From: Prochlorococcus sp. AG-418-M08
Lineage (GTDB): Bacteria; Cyanobacteriota; Cyanobacteriia; PCC-6307; Cyanobiaceae
NCBI GenBank assembly: GCA_003213955.1
Contig: QCMG01000012.1
Span: forward strand, 1 to 43,459
Direction of reading: 5' to 3'
DNA length: 43,459 nt
Part shown: positions 6,628-14,743 of the stretch, one piece after another
Position numbering within the stretch: the first letter of the stretch is position 1
How the letters are laid out: each line of letters starts with the position of its first letter
Made by a program: the position numbers and the translations under genes
The notes under the pieces: model-generated
What the model saw: the letters and a program-made list of their open reading frames with translations, nothing else
Database searches by the model: none
Told to the model about the DNA's origin: nothing

Positions 6628-8373
6628 CTAACTTATTAATTTATTTGTAGCTATTTCTCTTTCCCAAAGATTTTTATATAATCCTTTTTTTGTTATCAGA
6701 TCATTATGAATTCCTTCCTGCACAATTTCACCTTTATCCATAACTAGTACCCTATCACAGGTAGCTGCTACAGATAATTGATGGCTAATCATCAATATCG
6801 TTTTACTTTTATTTTCTCTCATCTCTTCAATAATTATCGCAGCAGTTTTATTGTCTACACTTGCTAAGGCATCATCTAAAACTACAACAGAAGCATCAAC
6901 TAGAAGTGCCCTCCCTAAAGCTGTTCTTTGGCGTTGACCTCCGCTAAGAGTTATGCCTCTTTCGCCTACGATAGTATTAAAACCCTCTGGAAAACTGTTA
7001 ATATCCTCTATTAAGTTAGCTTTTACAGCACTTTTTTTAACAGTTAATTTAGATGCTTTTGGTTGTCCAAATTTTAAATTTTCTGAAATTGTAGATGTAA
7101 ATAAAAATGCTTCTTGTGGAACGATAGCAATATGTTTCCTTAAATCGCTTAATTTTATATTCTTGATATCAATATTATCTAAAAATAGTTGTCCGTCTGG
7201 TATTGGAATAGTTCTACCTAATGATTTTGTTAAAGTTGTTTTTCCACATCCAACTGGACCAACTATAGCAACTAGCTCACCTTTTTTAATTTTAAAATTC
7301 AGTCCATTTAATGAGTTAAATTTTGACCCCTCGTATTTTATTTTTAAGTCCTTTGCTTCAAGAAAACCATTTACTTTTTTCTTAAGTGGTTTAGCTTTTG
7401 GTTTGTCTACAATTTTTGGACTATTTTGAAATAACTCTTCAATTCTATCAAGACTTACTTGTCCTAATTGAAAAGTATTTAATGTAAATCCTAATAGCGC
7501 TGTTGGAAATACTAATCTCTCAACAAATAATATTAATGCTACAAGTCCTCCAATTGTTATAAATCCATTTTCTAGTTGATAAGTCCCAAGAGCTAAAAGT
7601 ATTAAAAGTGAAATTGAGGATATACCTTGTAACAGTGGAAATAAAGTACTAGCTGTTCTTGCAAGCTTTATTGCTGAATTCCGATAAACTTTATTGTAAT
7701 TATTAAATTCCTTCTTTTCAGCATCTTCTTGTCCGTAAATTTTAATAGCGCTTATGCCTGATAAATCTTCTTGAATTAAATCACTTAATCTAGAGAGTGA
7801 TTCTTGTTGGATTTTTCTTTGAGCTACCATTTTTCCTCCAAATAAGCTCACAATTATTAGGATCAATGGAAATATCATTAAGGAAGAGATTGTCAAAAGT
7901 TTATTAATAGATAACATTGAGGGAATTGTTAAGGAATAAGCCAGAACAATATTGCATAAACTTAAAACAGTAAAACCCAAGAGTCTTCTGATGTTTTCGA
8001 CATCACTAGTTGCTCTACTAATAATATCTCCACTACCTTTTTTTTGAATCCAATCTGGATCTTGTATTAGTAAATGATCGAATAGTTTTTGACGAAGATT
8101 TACTTCAACTTTTCTTCCTATCCCAAATACAATCTGTCTTGAAAATAACCTTATTAGACCCATGCAAGTAGCTAGAAACATTAGCCATAATGATTTTGAT
8201 ATTACGAAATCGGAAGAAAATCCATCTTTCAGTTGATCAATTATATTTTTTACTTCTAAGGGAATTAAAACACTTAAAATATTTACTATTAATAGTGCAA
8301 TACCACCATAAAAGAATTCTTTTTTATATGGTTTGAGATACTTTAATATAACTTTTAATTTAAGATTTTTCAT
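6628..8373 (-). CDS. ABC-type exporter half-transporter (permease fused to ATPase)
   Basis: A homodimeric or heterodimeric export half-transporter of the MdlB/MsbA type. The N-terminal about 310 residues carry six membrane helices (a clear one starts at residue 22). The ATPase domain has Walker A GPVGCGKTT (372-380), a Q-loop IVPQEAFLF, signature TLSGGQRQR (475-483), Walker B VVVLDDA and the H-loop ISHQ. The residue after the Walker B Asp is Asp501 instead of the usual catalytic Glu, as in the less active half of some heterodimeric exporters. The substrate is unknown: lipid, drug or peptide export are all possible. No partner half-transporter is adjacent. It starts 79 bases from the divergent DUF3288 gene. 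Confidence 0.9.
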   Translation of the reverse strand: MKNLKLKVILKYLKPYKKEFFYGGIALLIVNILSVLIPLEVKNIIDQLKDGFSSDFVISKSLWLMFLATCMGLIRLFSRQIVFGIGRKVEVNLRQKLFDHLLIQDPDWIQKKGSGDIISRATSDVENIRRLLGFTVLSLCNIVLAYSLTIPSMLSINKLLTISSLMIFPLILIIVSLFGGKMVAQRKIQQESLSRLSDLIQEDLSGISAIKIYGQEDAEKKEFNNYNKVYRNSAIKLARTASTLFPLLQGISSISLLILLALGTYQLENGFITIGGLVALILFVERLVFPTALLGFTLNTFQLGQVSLDRIEELFQNSPKIVDKPKAKPLKKKVNGFLEAKDLKIKYEGSKFNSLNGLNFKIKKGELVAIVGPVGCGKTTLTKSLGRTIPIPDGQLFLDNIDIKNIKLSDLRKHIAIVPQEAFLFTSTISENLKFGQPKASKLTVKKSAVKANLIEDINSFPEGFNTIVGERGITLSGGQRQRTALGRALLVDASVVVLDDALASVDNKTAAIIIEEMRENKSKTILMISHQLSVAATCDRVLVMDKGEIVQEGIHNDLITKKGLYKNLWEREIATNKLIS

Positions 8374-8452
8374 TTAATATTTCCCATATGATTAAGATAA
8401 TGTTTCATTTTAGAATATGTGAGCTAACTTTAATAATGATTTAGTTTTTATT

Positions 8453-8749
8453 ATGAGCAATGACCAAACTCATCCTTTACATGCAATTGATAAAAAGATA
8501 ATAGATTCTCTAATAAGCAAAAATAGACCAGAAGATTTAGATTTAATTAATCTAGCTAGATTAATTAATCGTTATGATAATTTTCCTGGTGAAATTGAAA
8601 TTAAAGATGATATTAAAAAAACACTTAAATTTTGGAATATCACCAAAGATGATCTTTTTTCAATGACTATGAATTTATGGTCAAATAATTTTAGACCCTC
8701 AAATACTACTAAGGATTTAGTAGGTTCAGGCTTTGATACTTCTAACTGA
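8453..8749 (+). CDS. DUF3288 family protein
   Basis: A 98-residue cytosolic protein. The pattern DQTHPLHAIDKKIIDSLI, then LINLARLINRYDNFPG, then a basic/acidic segment and a W-x-I-T-x-D-D-L-F region, matches the small cyanobacterial DUF3288 family, whose function is unknown. It begins the plus-strand run leading to trpD (25-base gap), so it is likely co-transcribed with trpD and carA. Nothing in the sequence ties it to tryptophan or pyrimidine synthesis. Confidence 0.72.
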   Translation: MSNDQTHPLHAIDKKIIDSLISKNRPEDLDLINLARLINRYDNFPGEIEIKDDIKKTLKFWNITKDDLFSMTMNLWSNNFRPSNTTKDLVGSGFDTSN

Positions 8750-8774
8750 ATAATTAATAATCATTTAATAATTT

Positions 8775-9803
8775 ATGTCTGATAAAACAAATCCAGAGAT
8801 TCTTGATCAACTACTTCTTGGGCATGATCTTGATGATGAAATATCTAGAGCTTTAATGTTAAGGTGGCTAAATAATGAGATATTGGATGTTCAAACTGGT
8901 GCTTTTTTGAGTGCACTCAGAGCTAAAGGAGCTACTGGTACGGAATTATCCTCTATGGCAGAAGAACTTCTAAAAGTTTGTAAATTACCTGTTGATAGGC
9001 CAGATTTATTTATGGTTGATACTTGTGGCACTGGTGGAGATGGTTCAAATACATTTAATATCTCAACTGCTGTTGCATTTGTTGCCTCTTCATGTGGTGT
9101 AAATATTGCAAAACACGGGAATAAAAGTGCTAGTGGAAAAGTAGGTTCTGCCGATGTTTTGTTAAATCTAGGTATTAATCTGAACTCTTCTTTAGAAAAA
9201 GTTATTTCTGCTGTGGAGGATATTGGGATAACTTTTTTATTTGCTCCTGTTTGGCATAAATCCTTAATTAAATTAGCACCTTTAAGAAAAGCTCTGGGTA
9301 TAAGAACAGTCTTTAATCAATTAGGCCCATTAGTAAATCCTTTAAGGCCTAATGCTCAAGTTTTAGGCGTTGCTTCTGAAGAACTTCTTATTCCAATGGC
9401 CTCTGCTTTAAATAAAATGGGAATGGATAGAGCAATAGTTATTCATGGATTCGGAGGCCTAGATGAGGCTTCTTTAGAGGGTGATAACAAAATTATTTTT
9501 GTAGATAAAGGTAAGTTAAAACATTCAAAACTAAATATTTCTGATTTTAATTATCAAAACACTTCTAATATTGATCTGATCGTATCAAATGAGGAATCTT
9601 ATGAAGATATATTGGAATCTGTTTTGAAAGGTTCTGGTCAAAAAGCTCATCTAGATGTTGTAGCTTTAAATACATCATTAGTTCTTTGGGCTGCTGGTAT
9701 TGAAGATAATATTGAAAAAGGATTTGAAAAAGCTATTTTGTCTATCAGTAAAGCAAAACCTTGGGAGAAATTCTTAAGTTTGAAAGCTTATCTTGAAGAA
9801 TAG
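8775..9803 (+). CDS. trpD: Anthranilate phosphoribosyltransferase
   Basis: Joins anthranilate and PRPP in tryptophan synthesis. The diagnostic PRPP-binding loop [17 protein letters not shown] is near residues 76-92, then [17 protein letters not shown] and the anthranilate-site [12 protein letters not shown] follow. At 342 aa it is full length and unfused, with no glutamine amidotransferase domain. The ATG at 8775 begins an all-plus run, and carA starts only 13 bases after its stop. Confidence 0.97.
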   Translation: MSDKTNPEILDQLLLGHDLDDEISRALMLRWLNNEILDVQTGAFLSALRAKGATGTELSSMAEELLKVCKLPVDRPDLFMVDTCGTGGDGSNTFNISTAVAFVASSCGVNIAKHGNKSASGKVGSADVLLNLGINLNSSLEKVISAVEDIGITFLFAPVWHKSLIKLAPLRKALGIRTVFNQLGPLVNPLRPNAQVLGVASEELLIPMASALNKMGMDRAIVIHGFGGLDEASLEGDNKIIFVDKGKLKHSKLNISDFNYQNTSNIDLIVSNEESYEDILESVLKGSGQKAHLDVVALNTSLVLWAAGIEDNIEKGFEKAILSISKAKPWEKFLSLKAYLEE

Positions 9804-9816
9804 AAAACTTTATTAA

Positions 9817-10956
9817 ATGAGTTATCCTTTTGAAAAAGATGCAAAACTTGTTTTAAGCAACGGCATCACTTTTTCTGGGTATTCATTTGGTGCAGTTGGT
9901 ACAACTCTTGGAGAAATTGTATTTAATACTGGGATGACTGGTTATCAGGAAGTATTAACTGATCCTAGCTATTTTGGGCAGATACTAACATTTACTTACC
10001 CAGAGATTGGAAATACTGGAATTAACTTCGAAGATTCTGAATCAGATAATTGTGTAAAAGGTTTAATTGTTCGCAATTACTCAAGCAATAACAGTAATTG
10101 GAGATCCAAATTAAATTTTAACCAGTGGCTTATTAATAATAATATAGTTGGAATTTATGGAATCGATACGAGAGCGCTTGTTAAGATTCTAAGATCTAAT
10201 GGTTCTATGAATGGACTTATAACTTCAGAAAAGAATGATCTGGAGAGCTGTTTAAAGCTTATTTCTAGTGCTCCAGATATGAAAGGTTTGAATTTATCCA
10301 AAGAAGTTTCCACAAAGAAAAATTATTTTTGGAATGAGACTTCGAAAACTGCTTTTGATAAAAGACAAAAGAGCATTCATAACAAAAATAAATTAAAAAT
10401 TGTAGCAATTGATTTTGGTATAAAAAAATCAATTCTCAATAGACTAGTATCGCATGGATGTGAAGTCTTGGTATTACCTTCAAACTCTTCTTTTAAGGAT
10501 GTTCTAAGTCATAATCCTAATGGAATATTTTTTTCAAATGGTCCAGGTGATCCATCTTCTGTTCTTGAAGGCATTAATTTAGCAAAATCACTTATAGACT
10601 ATGGAAAAATTCCAATGTTTGGAATTTGTCTCGGGCATCAAATTTTTGGGCTGGCATTAGGAGGTGAAACTTATAAATTAACCTTTGGACATCGTGGGTT
10701 GAATCATCCTTGCGGGATTAATAATATTGTTGAAATAACAAGCCAGAATCATGGTTTTGCTATAGATCCAAATTCCTTATCAGATAAGGGTGTTGAAATA
10801 ACTCACTTTAATCTTAATGATAAAACTGTAGCTGGATTAAAACTTATAAATAAACCTATATTTAGTGTTCAATATCATCCCGAGGCAAGTCCCGGGCCTC
10901 ACGACTCAGATTATTTATTTGAAAAATTTGTTTCTCTTATGTTAGAAAGATGTTGA
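9817..10956 (+). CDS. carA: Carbamoyl-phosphate synthase small subunit
   Basis: The glutaminase subunit that feeds ammonia to CarB for carbamoyl phosphate (arginine and pyrimidines). The N-terminal CPSase domain (about 1-150) includes GTTLGEIVFNTGMTGYQEVLTDPSY. The class I amidotransferase domain has FSNGPGDPS, the nucleophile in FGICLGHQ (C271) and the His-Glu pair in QYHPEASPG (H354/E356). At 379 aa it is complete. carB is not in the window, so the subunits are unlinked here. It follows trpD closely on the same strand. Confidence 0.97.
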   Translation: MSYPFEKDAKLVLSNGITFSGYSFGAVGTTLGEIVFNTGMTGYQEVLTDPSYFGQILTFTYPEIGNTGINFEDSESDNCVKGLIVRNYSSNNSNWRSKLNFNQWLINNNIVGIYGIDTRALVKILRSNGSMNGLITSEKNDLESCLKLISSAPDMKGLNLSKEVSTKKNYFWNETSKTAFDKRQKSIHNKNKLKIVAIDFGIKKSILNRLVSHGCEVLVLPSNSSFKDVLSHNPNGIFFSNGPGDPSSVLEGINLAKSLIDYGKIPMFGICLGHQIFGLALGGETYKLTFGHRGLNHPCGINNIVEITSQNHGFAIDPNSLSDKGVEITHFNLNDKTVAGLKLINKPIFSVQYHPEASPGPHDSDYLFEKFVSLMLERC

Positions 10957-11003
10957 CATGTTGATTCTTTTTGATTTGATAATTACATTTGATAAATTAA
11001 TTT

Positions 11004-11020
11004 GGAGGAACTAAATCATA
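11004..11020 (+). promoter_or_regulatory. Strong Shine-Dalgarno sequence pointing to an AUA or AUC start
   Basis: GGAGG at 11004-11008 is a near-perfect ribosome binding site, rare in this AT-rich window. The in-frame codons at a workable distance are ATC (11015) and ATA (11018, 9 bases after GGAGG). The first classical start in frame is TTG at 11048, 39 bases past the site and with no site of its own. Confidence 0.6.
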
Positions 11021-11383
11021 GAAGATTTCCAAAAGCTAACTGTTTCCTTGAGAGGAAATATTGAATTAAAGTCAAATATTATTGTTTTTACTTTTAAAGG
11101 GCAATTAGATGCCTTTTCTGAAAAGCAATTTAAAACTTTTATTTCAAATTCCCTTAAAAATGATCCTCAGTCATCTGTCATTGACTTAAGCAAAATAGAT
11201 TTTCTTGACTCATCTGGATTAGGAGCTCTTGTTCAAACTTCTAAGGAGTTTAAAAATCTTAAACTTGGTTTTTCAGTAGTGGGAAATTCTAGAGTTGCTC
11301 AAACTATAAAACTTGTTCGATTAGGCGAATTTCTTAATTTGAAGTCTACTCTTGAGGATGCTTTAATTAATTTGAAAAATTGA
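11018..11383 (+). CDS. STAS-domain protein, anti-sigma-factor antagonist-like
   Basis: A single STAS domain of the SpoIIAA/RsbV type that would bind an anti-sigma or switch kinase and be controlled by serine phosphorylation. The diagnostic IDLSKIDFLDSSGLGALVQ motif holds the candidate phospho-acceptor (S65 or S66 counted from the ATA). Reading from ATA 11018 gives an N-terminus EDFQKLTVSLRGNIELK, which resembles the start of cyanobacterial relatives (TVSLRG...) and makes 121 residues. Starting at TTG 11048 would cut the first beta strand. An AUA or AUC start is unusual, so a base change or sequencing error in an ATG is also possible. Its stop overlaps the next gene's TTG. A possible kinase partner is the HATPase gene at 35385. 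Confidence 0.78.
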   Translation: MEDFQKLTVSLRGNIELKSNIIVFTFKGQLDAFSEKQFKTFISNSLKNDPQSSVIDLSKIDFLDSSGLGALVQTSKEFKNLKLGFSVVGNSRVAQTIKLVRLGEFLNLKSTLEDALINLKN

Positions 11384-11772
11384 ATTATTGGATAGAAAAT
11401 CTTGCCCCGCATGGTTCTCCTGAAGAGATAGGCGTTATTCAACTTGCATGGCTTGGAGATTCTGTATGGGAATTACATCAAAGATTGCGTCATGTTTATA
11501 TGCCACTAAAATCAAAAGAATTACATCTTTCAGTTGTAAATGAAGTTAAAGCTCAAGCTCAATCGAAATCATTGGATGAAATAGAACATTTGTTAAATGC
11601 TTTTGAAATTAATTTAATAAGACGAGCCAGAAATAAAATAAAAAAATTTCCAAAGTCTTCAGATCCTTTTATGTATTCTAGAGCAACTGGTTTTGAAACT
11701 TTAATAGGTTGGTTATTTTTAAAAGACCCTAAAAGATTGTCTAAAATCTTTGAACATTTAGATTATAAATAA
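11380..11772 (+). CDS. mrnC: Mini-ribonuclease 3
   Basis: An RNase III-like catalytic domain without the double-stranded RNA-binding domain, trimming 23S rRNA ends. The RNase III signature is reduced to QLAWLGDSVWELHQRLR, with the catalytic Asp27. The RNase III-like helices RRARNKIKKFPKS and ATGFETLIGWLFL (with the second acidic residue) follow. The length, 130 aa, is typical. The start is a TTG in the overlap TTGA with the STAS gene's stop, so translation is probably coupled. The next gene is an rRNA methyltransferase, which fits a ribosome-maturation group. Confidence 0.9.
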   Translation: MNYWIENLAPHGSPEEIGVIQLAWLGDSVWELHQRLRHVYMPLKSKELHLSVVNEVKAQAQSKSLDEIEHLLNAFEINLIRRARNKIKKFPKSSDPFMYSRATGFETLIGWLFLKDPKRLSKIFEHLDYK

Positions 11773-11784
11773 GTTGATAAATCC

Positions 11785-12834
11785 ATGAAAAATTTTTCTA
11801 AAGATAATTATTCAAGAAAAAAGAATCCGAGGTTTAATGGAAGACCACAATCAAAAAATAATCATAGATCTAATAATTTCCAAGAAGATAGATTTCAGTC
11901 AAGTAAAAATAATAATTATGAAAAAAATAATTTCAAAAAAAGAGATGACTACAAAAGCGACAAATATACTTACATAAGATCAAAAGAAAAATTTAGAGAT
12001 AATATTGATCAAACACAAGGAAAAATTTCATCAAACAGCTTTAATACAGATAATTTTGGTTATAAAGGTTCCAAAAATTTTAAAACGAGTACTAACGATA
12101 GAAATTTTGAAGATTGGTTATGGGGCAAGCATTCTGTTTTTGAAGCTTTAAAAACTGAAAGACCGATCAATAGAATTTGGTGTACTTCAGAAATATTTTC
12201 CTCAGAAAAATTTTTTTTATTATTAAAAGATCACAAGTCTAAAGGGGTATTAGTTGAGGAAGTCTCTTGGTCTAGATTATCTCAATTAACTAATGGTGCA
12301 GTACATCAAGGAATTGCCTTACAAATAGCTTCTTCTAAAACTTTATCTTTAGATAAATTAATTAATATATCCAAAAGTAAGTCCAAAAACCCTATTTTTG
12401 TTGCATTAGATGGGATAACTGATCCGCATAATTTAGGCGCTATTATTAGGTCTGCAGAAGCTTTTGGTTGCAAAGGTATTATTATTCCTCAAAGAAGATC
12501 TGCAGGTCTAACTGGAACAGTTTCAAAAGTTGCTGCTGGAGCCCTAGAGCATATACCTGTAAGCAGAGTTATAAATTTAAATAGAGCACTAGATGAATTA
12601 AAGAAAAATGGGTTTTTAATTATTGGATTATCAGGTAATGGGCAAATTCCTATTTCTGAATTTGATCAAAAATCACCATTAGTCGTAGTAGTTGGAGCTG
12701 AAAATAAAGGAATATCTTTGATTACTCAAAAAAAATGTGATTATTTGCTCAAAATTCCTCTTAAAGGGAAAACTCCGAGCTTAAATGCTTCCGTAGCAGC
12801 AGCTATTTCTTTCTGCTATTTGTCAAAAAATTAA
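11785..12834 (+). CDS. rlmB: 23S rRNA 2'-O-methyltransferase, TrmH/RlmB family
   Basis: A SPOUT-class enzyme that 2'-O-methylates a guanosine in 23S rRNA. From about residue 112 there is an L30e-like substrate-binding part (WLWGKHSVFEAL) and then the SpoU catalytic domain: ALDGITDPHNLGAIIRSAEAFG (motif 1), VVVVGAENKGIS (motif 2) and IPLKGKTPSLNASVAAAI (motif 3), which form the SAM knot. The first about 110 residues are a low-complexity Asn/Lys/Arg/Ser extension not needed for the fold, possibly an RNA-binding tail. The exact target nucleotide cannot be read from the sequence. The gene follows mrnC after 12 bases. Confidence 0.88.
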   Translation: MKNFSKDNYSRKKNPRFNGRPQSKNNHRSNNFQEDRFQSSKNNNYEKNNFKKRDDYKSDKYTYIRSKEKFRDNIDQTQGKISSNSFNTDNFGYKGSKNFKTSTNDRNFEDWLWGKHSVFEALKTERPINRIWCTSEIFSSEKFFLLLKDHKSKGVLVEEVSWSRLSQLTNGAVHQGIALQIASSKTLSLDKLINISKSKSKNPIFVALDGITDPHNLGAIIRSAEAFGCKGIIIPQRRSAGLTGTVSKVAAGALEHIPVSRVINLNRALDELKKNGFLIIGLSGNGQIPISEFDQKSPLVVVVGAENKGISLITQKKCDYLLKIPLKGKTPSLNASVAAAISFCYLSKN

Positions 12835-12854
12835 TTAAGGTTGTATTAATTTTT
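12826..12854 (+). terminator. Candidate terminator after rlmB
   Basis: AAAAATTAAT (12826-12835) and ATTAATTTTT (12845-12854) are exact inverted repeats around a 9-base loop. The stem includes the rlmB stop codon and ends in T residues. It is all A/T and so only moderately stable. Confidence 0.42.
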
Positions 12855-12892
12855 ATCTCATTATTTCAATATTTTTTTTTAATAATAATTTA

Positions 12893-12920
12893 TTGAATAG
12901 TTACTACAAAACTGTATAAT
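12893..12920 (+). promoter_or_regulatory. Sigma-70-type promoter of the DUF1816 gene
   Basis: TTGAAT (12893-12898), a 16-base spacer and TATAAT (12915-12920) form a good housekeeping promoter. A start near 12927 would leave a leader of about 35 bases. It lies just after the proposed rlmB terminator. Confidence 0.58.
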
Positions 12921-12961
12921 ATCTTACATGAATTAAAGGCCTTAAATAAAACCTAAAAAAA

Positions 12962-13177
12962 TTGATTAGAAATTTTGGAAACAAACTTGGTTTAGCCTGG
13001 TGGGCAAAAGTGGTTACAGGTAATCCCTCTGGAACCTACTGGTATGGTCCGTTTCTCACTAAGCGCAGTTTAAATGAAAATTTAAAAGATTTTATTGATG
13101 ATCTATCTGAAGAGGGTGCAAAGGATATTAAACATACTATTATGAGATGTAAAAGAGAAGAACCCTTAACTGTTTGA
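12962..13177 (+). CDS. DUF1816 family protein
   Basis: A 71-residue cyanobacterial protein of unknown function. The core GLAWWAKVVTGNPSGTYWYGPF, followed by a LKDFIDDLSEEGAKDI segment, matches the DUF1816 family, small domains related to proteins seen near light-harvesting genes. The first in-frame start is a TTG. A poor ATA-led extension of five codons is possible before the upstream stop. It has its own promoter-like sequence, and gatA begins 33 bases later. Confidence 0.75.
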   Translation: MIRNFGNKLGLAWWAKVVTGNPSGTYWYGPFLTKRSLNENLKDFIDDLSEEGAKDIKHTIMRCKREEPLTV

Positions 13178-13210
13178 TAATTTTATTAATCTTAAACACT
13201 CTACCTAGAT

Positions 13211-14665
13211 ATGGACTTTAATTCTTTTCGAAAGAAAATTAATAGTGGAGATGCTTCAGTTAAGGAATTAGTTAATGAATTTTTTTTGAAAATTGATTCA
13301 TTAAATCCAAAAATAAATGCATATACTTGCTTAACAAAACAAATTGCGAATTCTCAATCTGAGAAAATAGATAAATTAATTAGTGATAATAAAAAACTCC
13401 CCCCTCTAGCGGGACTACCTATCGCTATAAAAGATAATATTTGTACCAAAGGAGTTGTTACTTCTTGTTCAAGTAAAATGCTTCAAGATTTTGTATCTCC
13501 TTACGAATCTTCCGCATCAAATAAATTATGGAAATCAGGTGGGATTTGCTTAGGAAAAACTAATTTAGATGAATTTGCAATGGGAAGCTCTACAGAAACT
13601 TCCATATTTGGTACAACCTCTAATCCTTGGGATATTAGTAGAGTTCCTGGAGGAAGTTCTGGTGGTAGTGCTGCTTCTGTAGCTGCTGGTTTATGCTTAG
13701 CAGCTATTGGATCTGATACTGGTGGTTCCATAAGACAGCCGGCATCTTTTTGCGGAGTAGTAGGTCTAAAACCCACATACGGAAGAGTTAGTAGATGGGG
13801 ACTAATTGCTTTCGCAAGTTCACTAGATCAAATAGGTCCAATTACAAATACTGTTTCTGATGCTGCTGAAATTCTTTATTTTATCTCCGGTAAGGATCCC
13901 CTTGATTCGACATGTCTCGATAAACCTGTACCAAATTATTTATCAGATTTAGATAAATCAATCAAAGGTGTAAAAATCGGAGTTATTGAGGAATGCTTTA
14001 ATCATCCTGGTCTTGATCCTGAAGTAAAATTATCTGTCCAATCTAGTATAGAGAGATTCAGATCTTTGGGGGCTGAAATTCATGACGTAAGTTGTCCAAG
14101 ATTTAATGATGGTATCGCAACTTATTATGTAATTGCTCCATGTGAGGCTTCGGCTAATTTAGCAAGATATGATGGTGTTAAATATGGATATAGATCAATT
14201 GGAGATGCTAATCTATTAGAAATGACATCCAAGAGCAGAGCCGAAGGATTTGGGGATGAAGTACAAAGAAGGATTTTGATTGGTACTTATGCTTTATCTG
14301 CTGGATATAGTGATGCATATTACAAGAAAGCTCAGAGGGTAAGAACTTTAATAAGAATGGACTTTGATAAAGCCTTTGATCAGGTTGATGTTTTATTAAC
14401 ACCGACATGTCCTACTACTGCATTCCTAAAAGGTGATTTTTTAAATGATCCTTTGTCTATGTATTTGTCCGATCTTTTAACTGTGCCAGTCAATCTTGCT
14501 GGACTCCCAGCGATTAGTATTCCATGTGGATTTGATAAAAAGGGTTTACCTATTGGTCTGCAATTAATAGGAAATGTTTTGGAAGAGCATCGAATATTAA
14601 ATGTTGCAAATATATTTGAAAAGGATGCAGAAGTAATGAAGAGCAAACCTAATATTGAAATTTGA
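13211..14665 (+). CDS. gatA: Glutamyl-tRNA(Gln) amidotransferase subunit A
   Basis: The amidase subunit of GatCAB, which converts Glu-tRNA(Gln) to Gln-tRNA(Gln), needed where glutaminyl-tRNA synthetase is lacking. The amidase signature is intact: K74 in AIKDNI, cis-Ser149 in [11 protein letters not shown] and nucleophile Ser173 in [11 protein letters not shown]. The 484-residue length is normal. gatB and gatC are not in the window. The gene precedes dnaE on the same strand with a 78-base gap. Confidence 0.97.
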   Translation: MDFNSFRKKINSGDASVKELVNEFFLKIDSLNPKINAYTCLTKQIANSQSEKIDKLISDNKKLPPLAGLPIAIKDNICTKGVVTSCSSKMLQDFVSPYESSASNKLWKSGGICLGKTNLDEFAMGSSTETSIFGTTSNPWDISRVPGGSSGGSAASVAAGLCLAAIGSDTGGSIRQPASFCGVVGLKPTYGRVSRWGLIAFASSLDQIGPITNTVSDAAEILYFISGKDPLDSTCLDKPVPNYLSDLDKSIKGVKIGVIEECFNHPGLDPEVKLSVQSSIERFRSLGAEIHDVSCPRFNDGIATYYVIAPCEASANLARYDGVKYGYRSIGDANLLEMTSKSRAEGFGDEVQRRILIGTYALSAGYSDAYYKKAQRVRTLIRMDFDKAFDQVDVLLTPTCPTTAFLKGDFLNDPLSMYLSDLLTVPVNLAGLPAISIPCGFDKKGLPIGLQLIGNVLEEHRILNVANIFEKDAEVMKSKPNIEI

Positions 14666-14743
14666 ATTAATAATTAATTTGTGTGAGTAAAATATAGAAT
14701 TTTTTAAAATATTCTCTATCTTGTAAATATAAATTGGTCAAAA

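Noticed and set aside
6953-7429. 158-codon plus-strand frame
   Set aside because: Antisense to the ATPase domain of the ABC exporter, which has all its motifs; the hydrophobic look comes from the reverse complement.
13501-13776. 91-codon minus-strand frame
   Set aside because: Antisense to the conserved amidase signature of gatA, which explains the long open frame.
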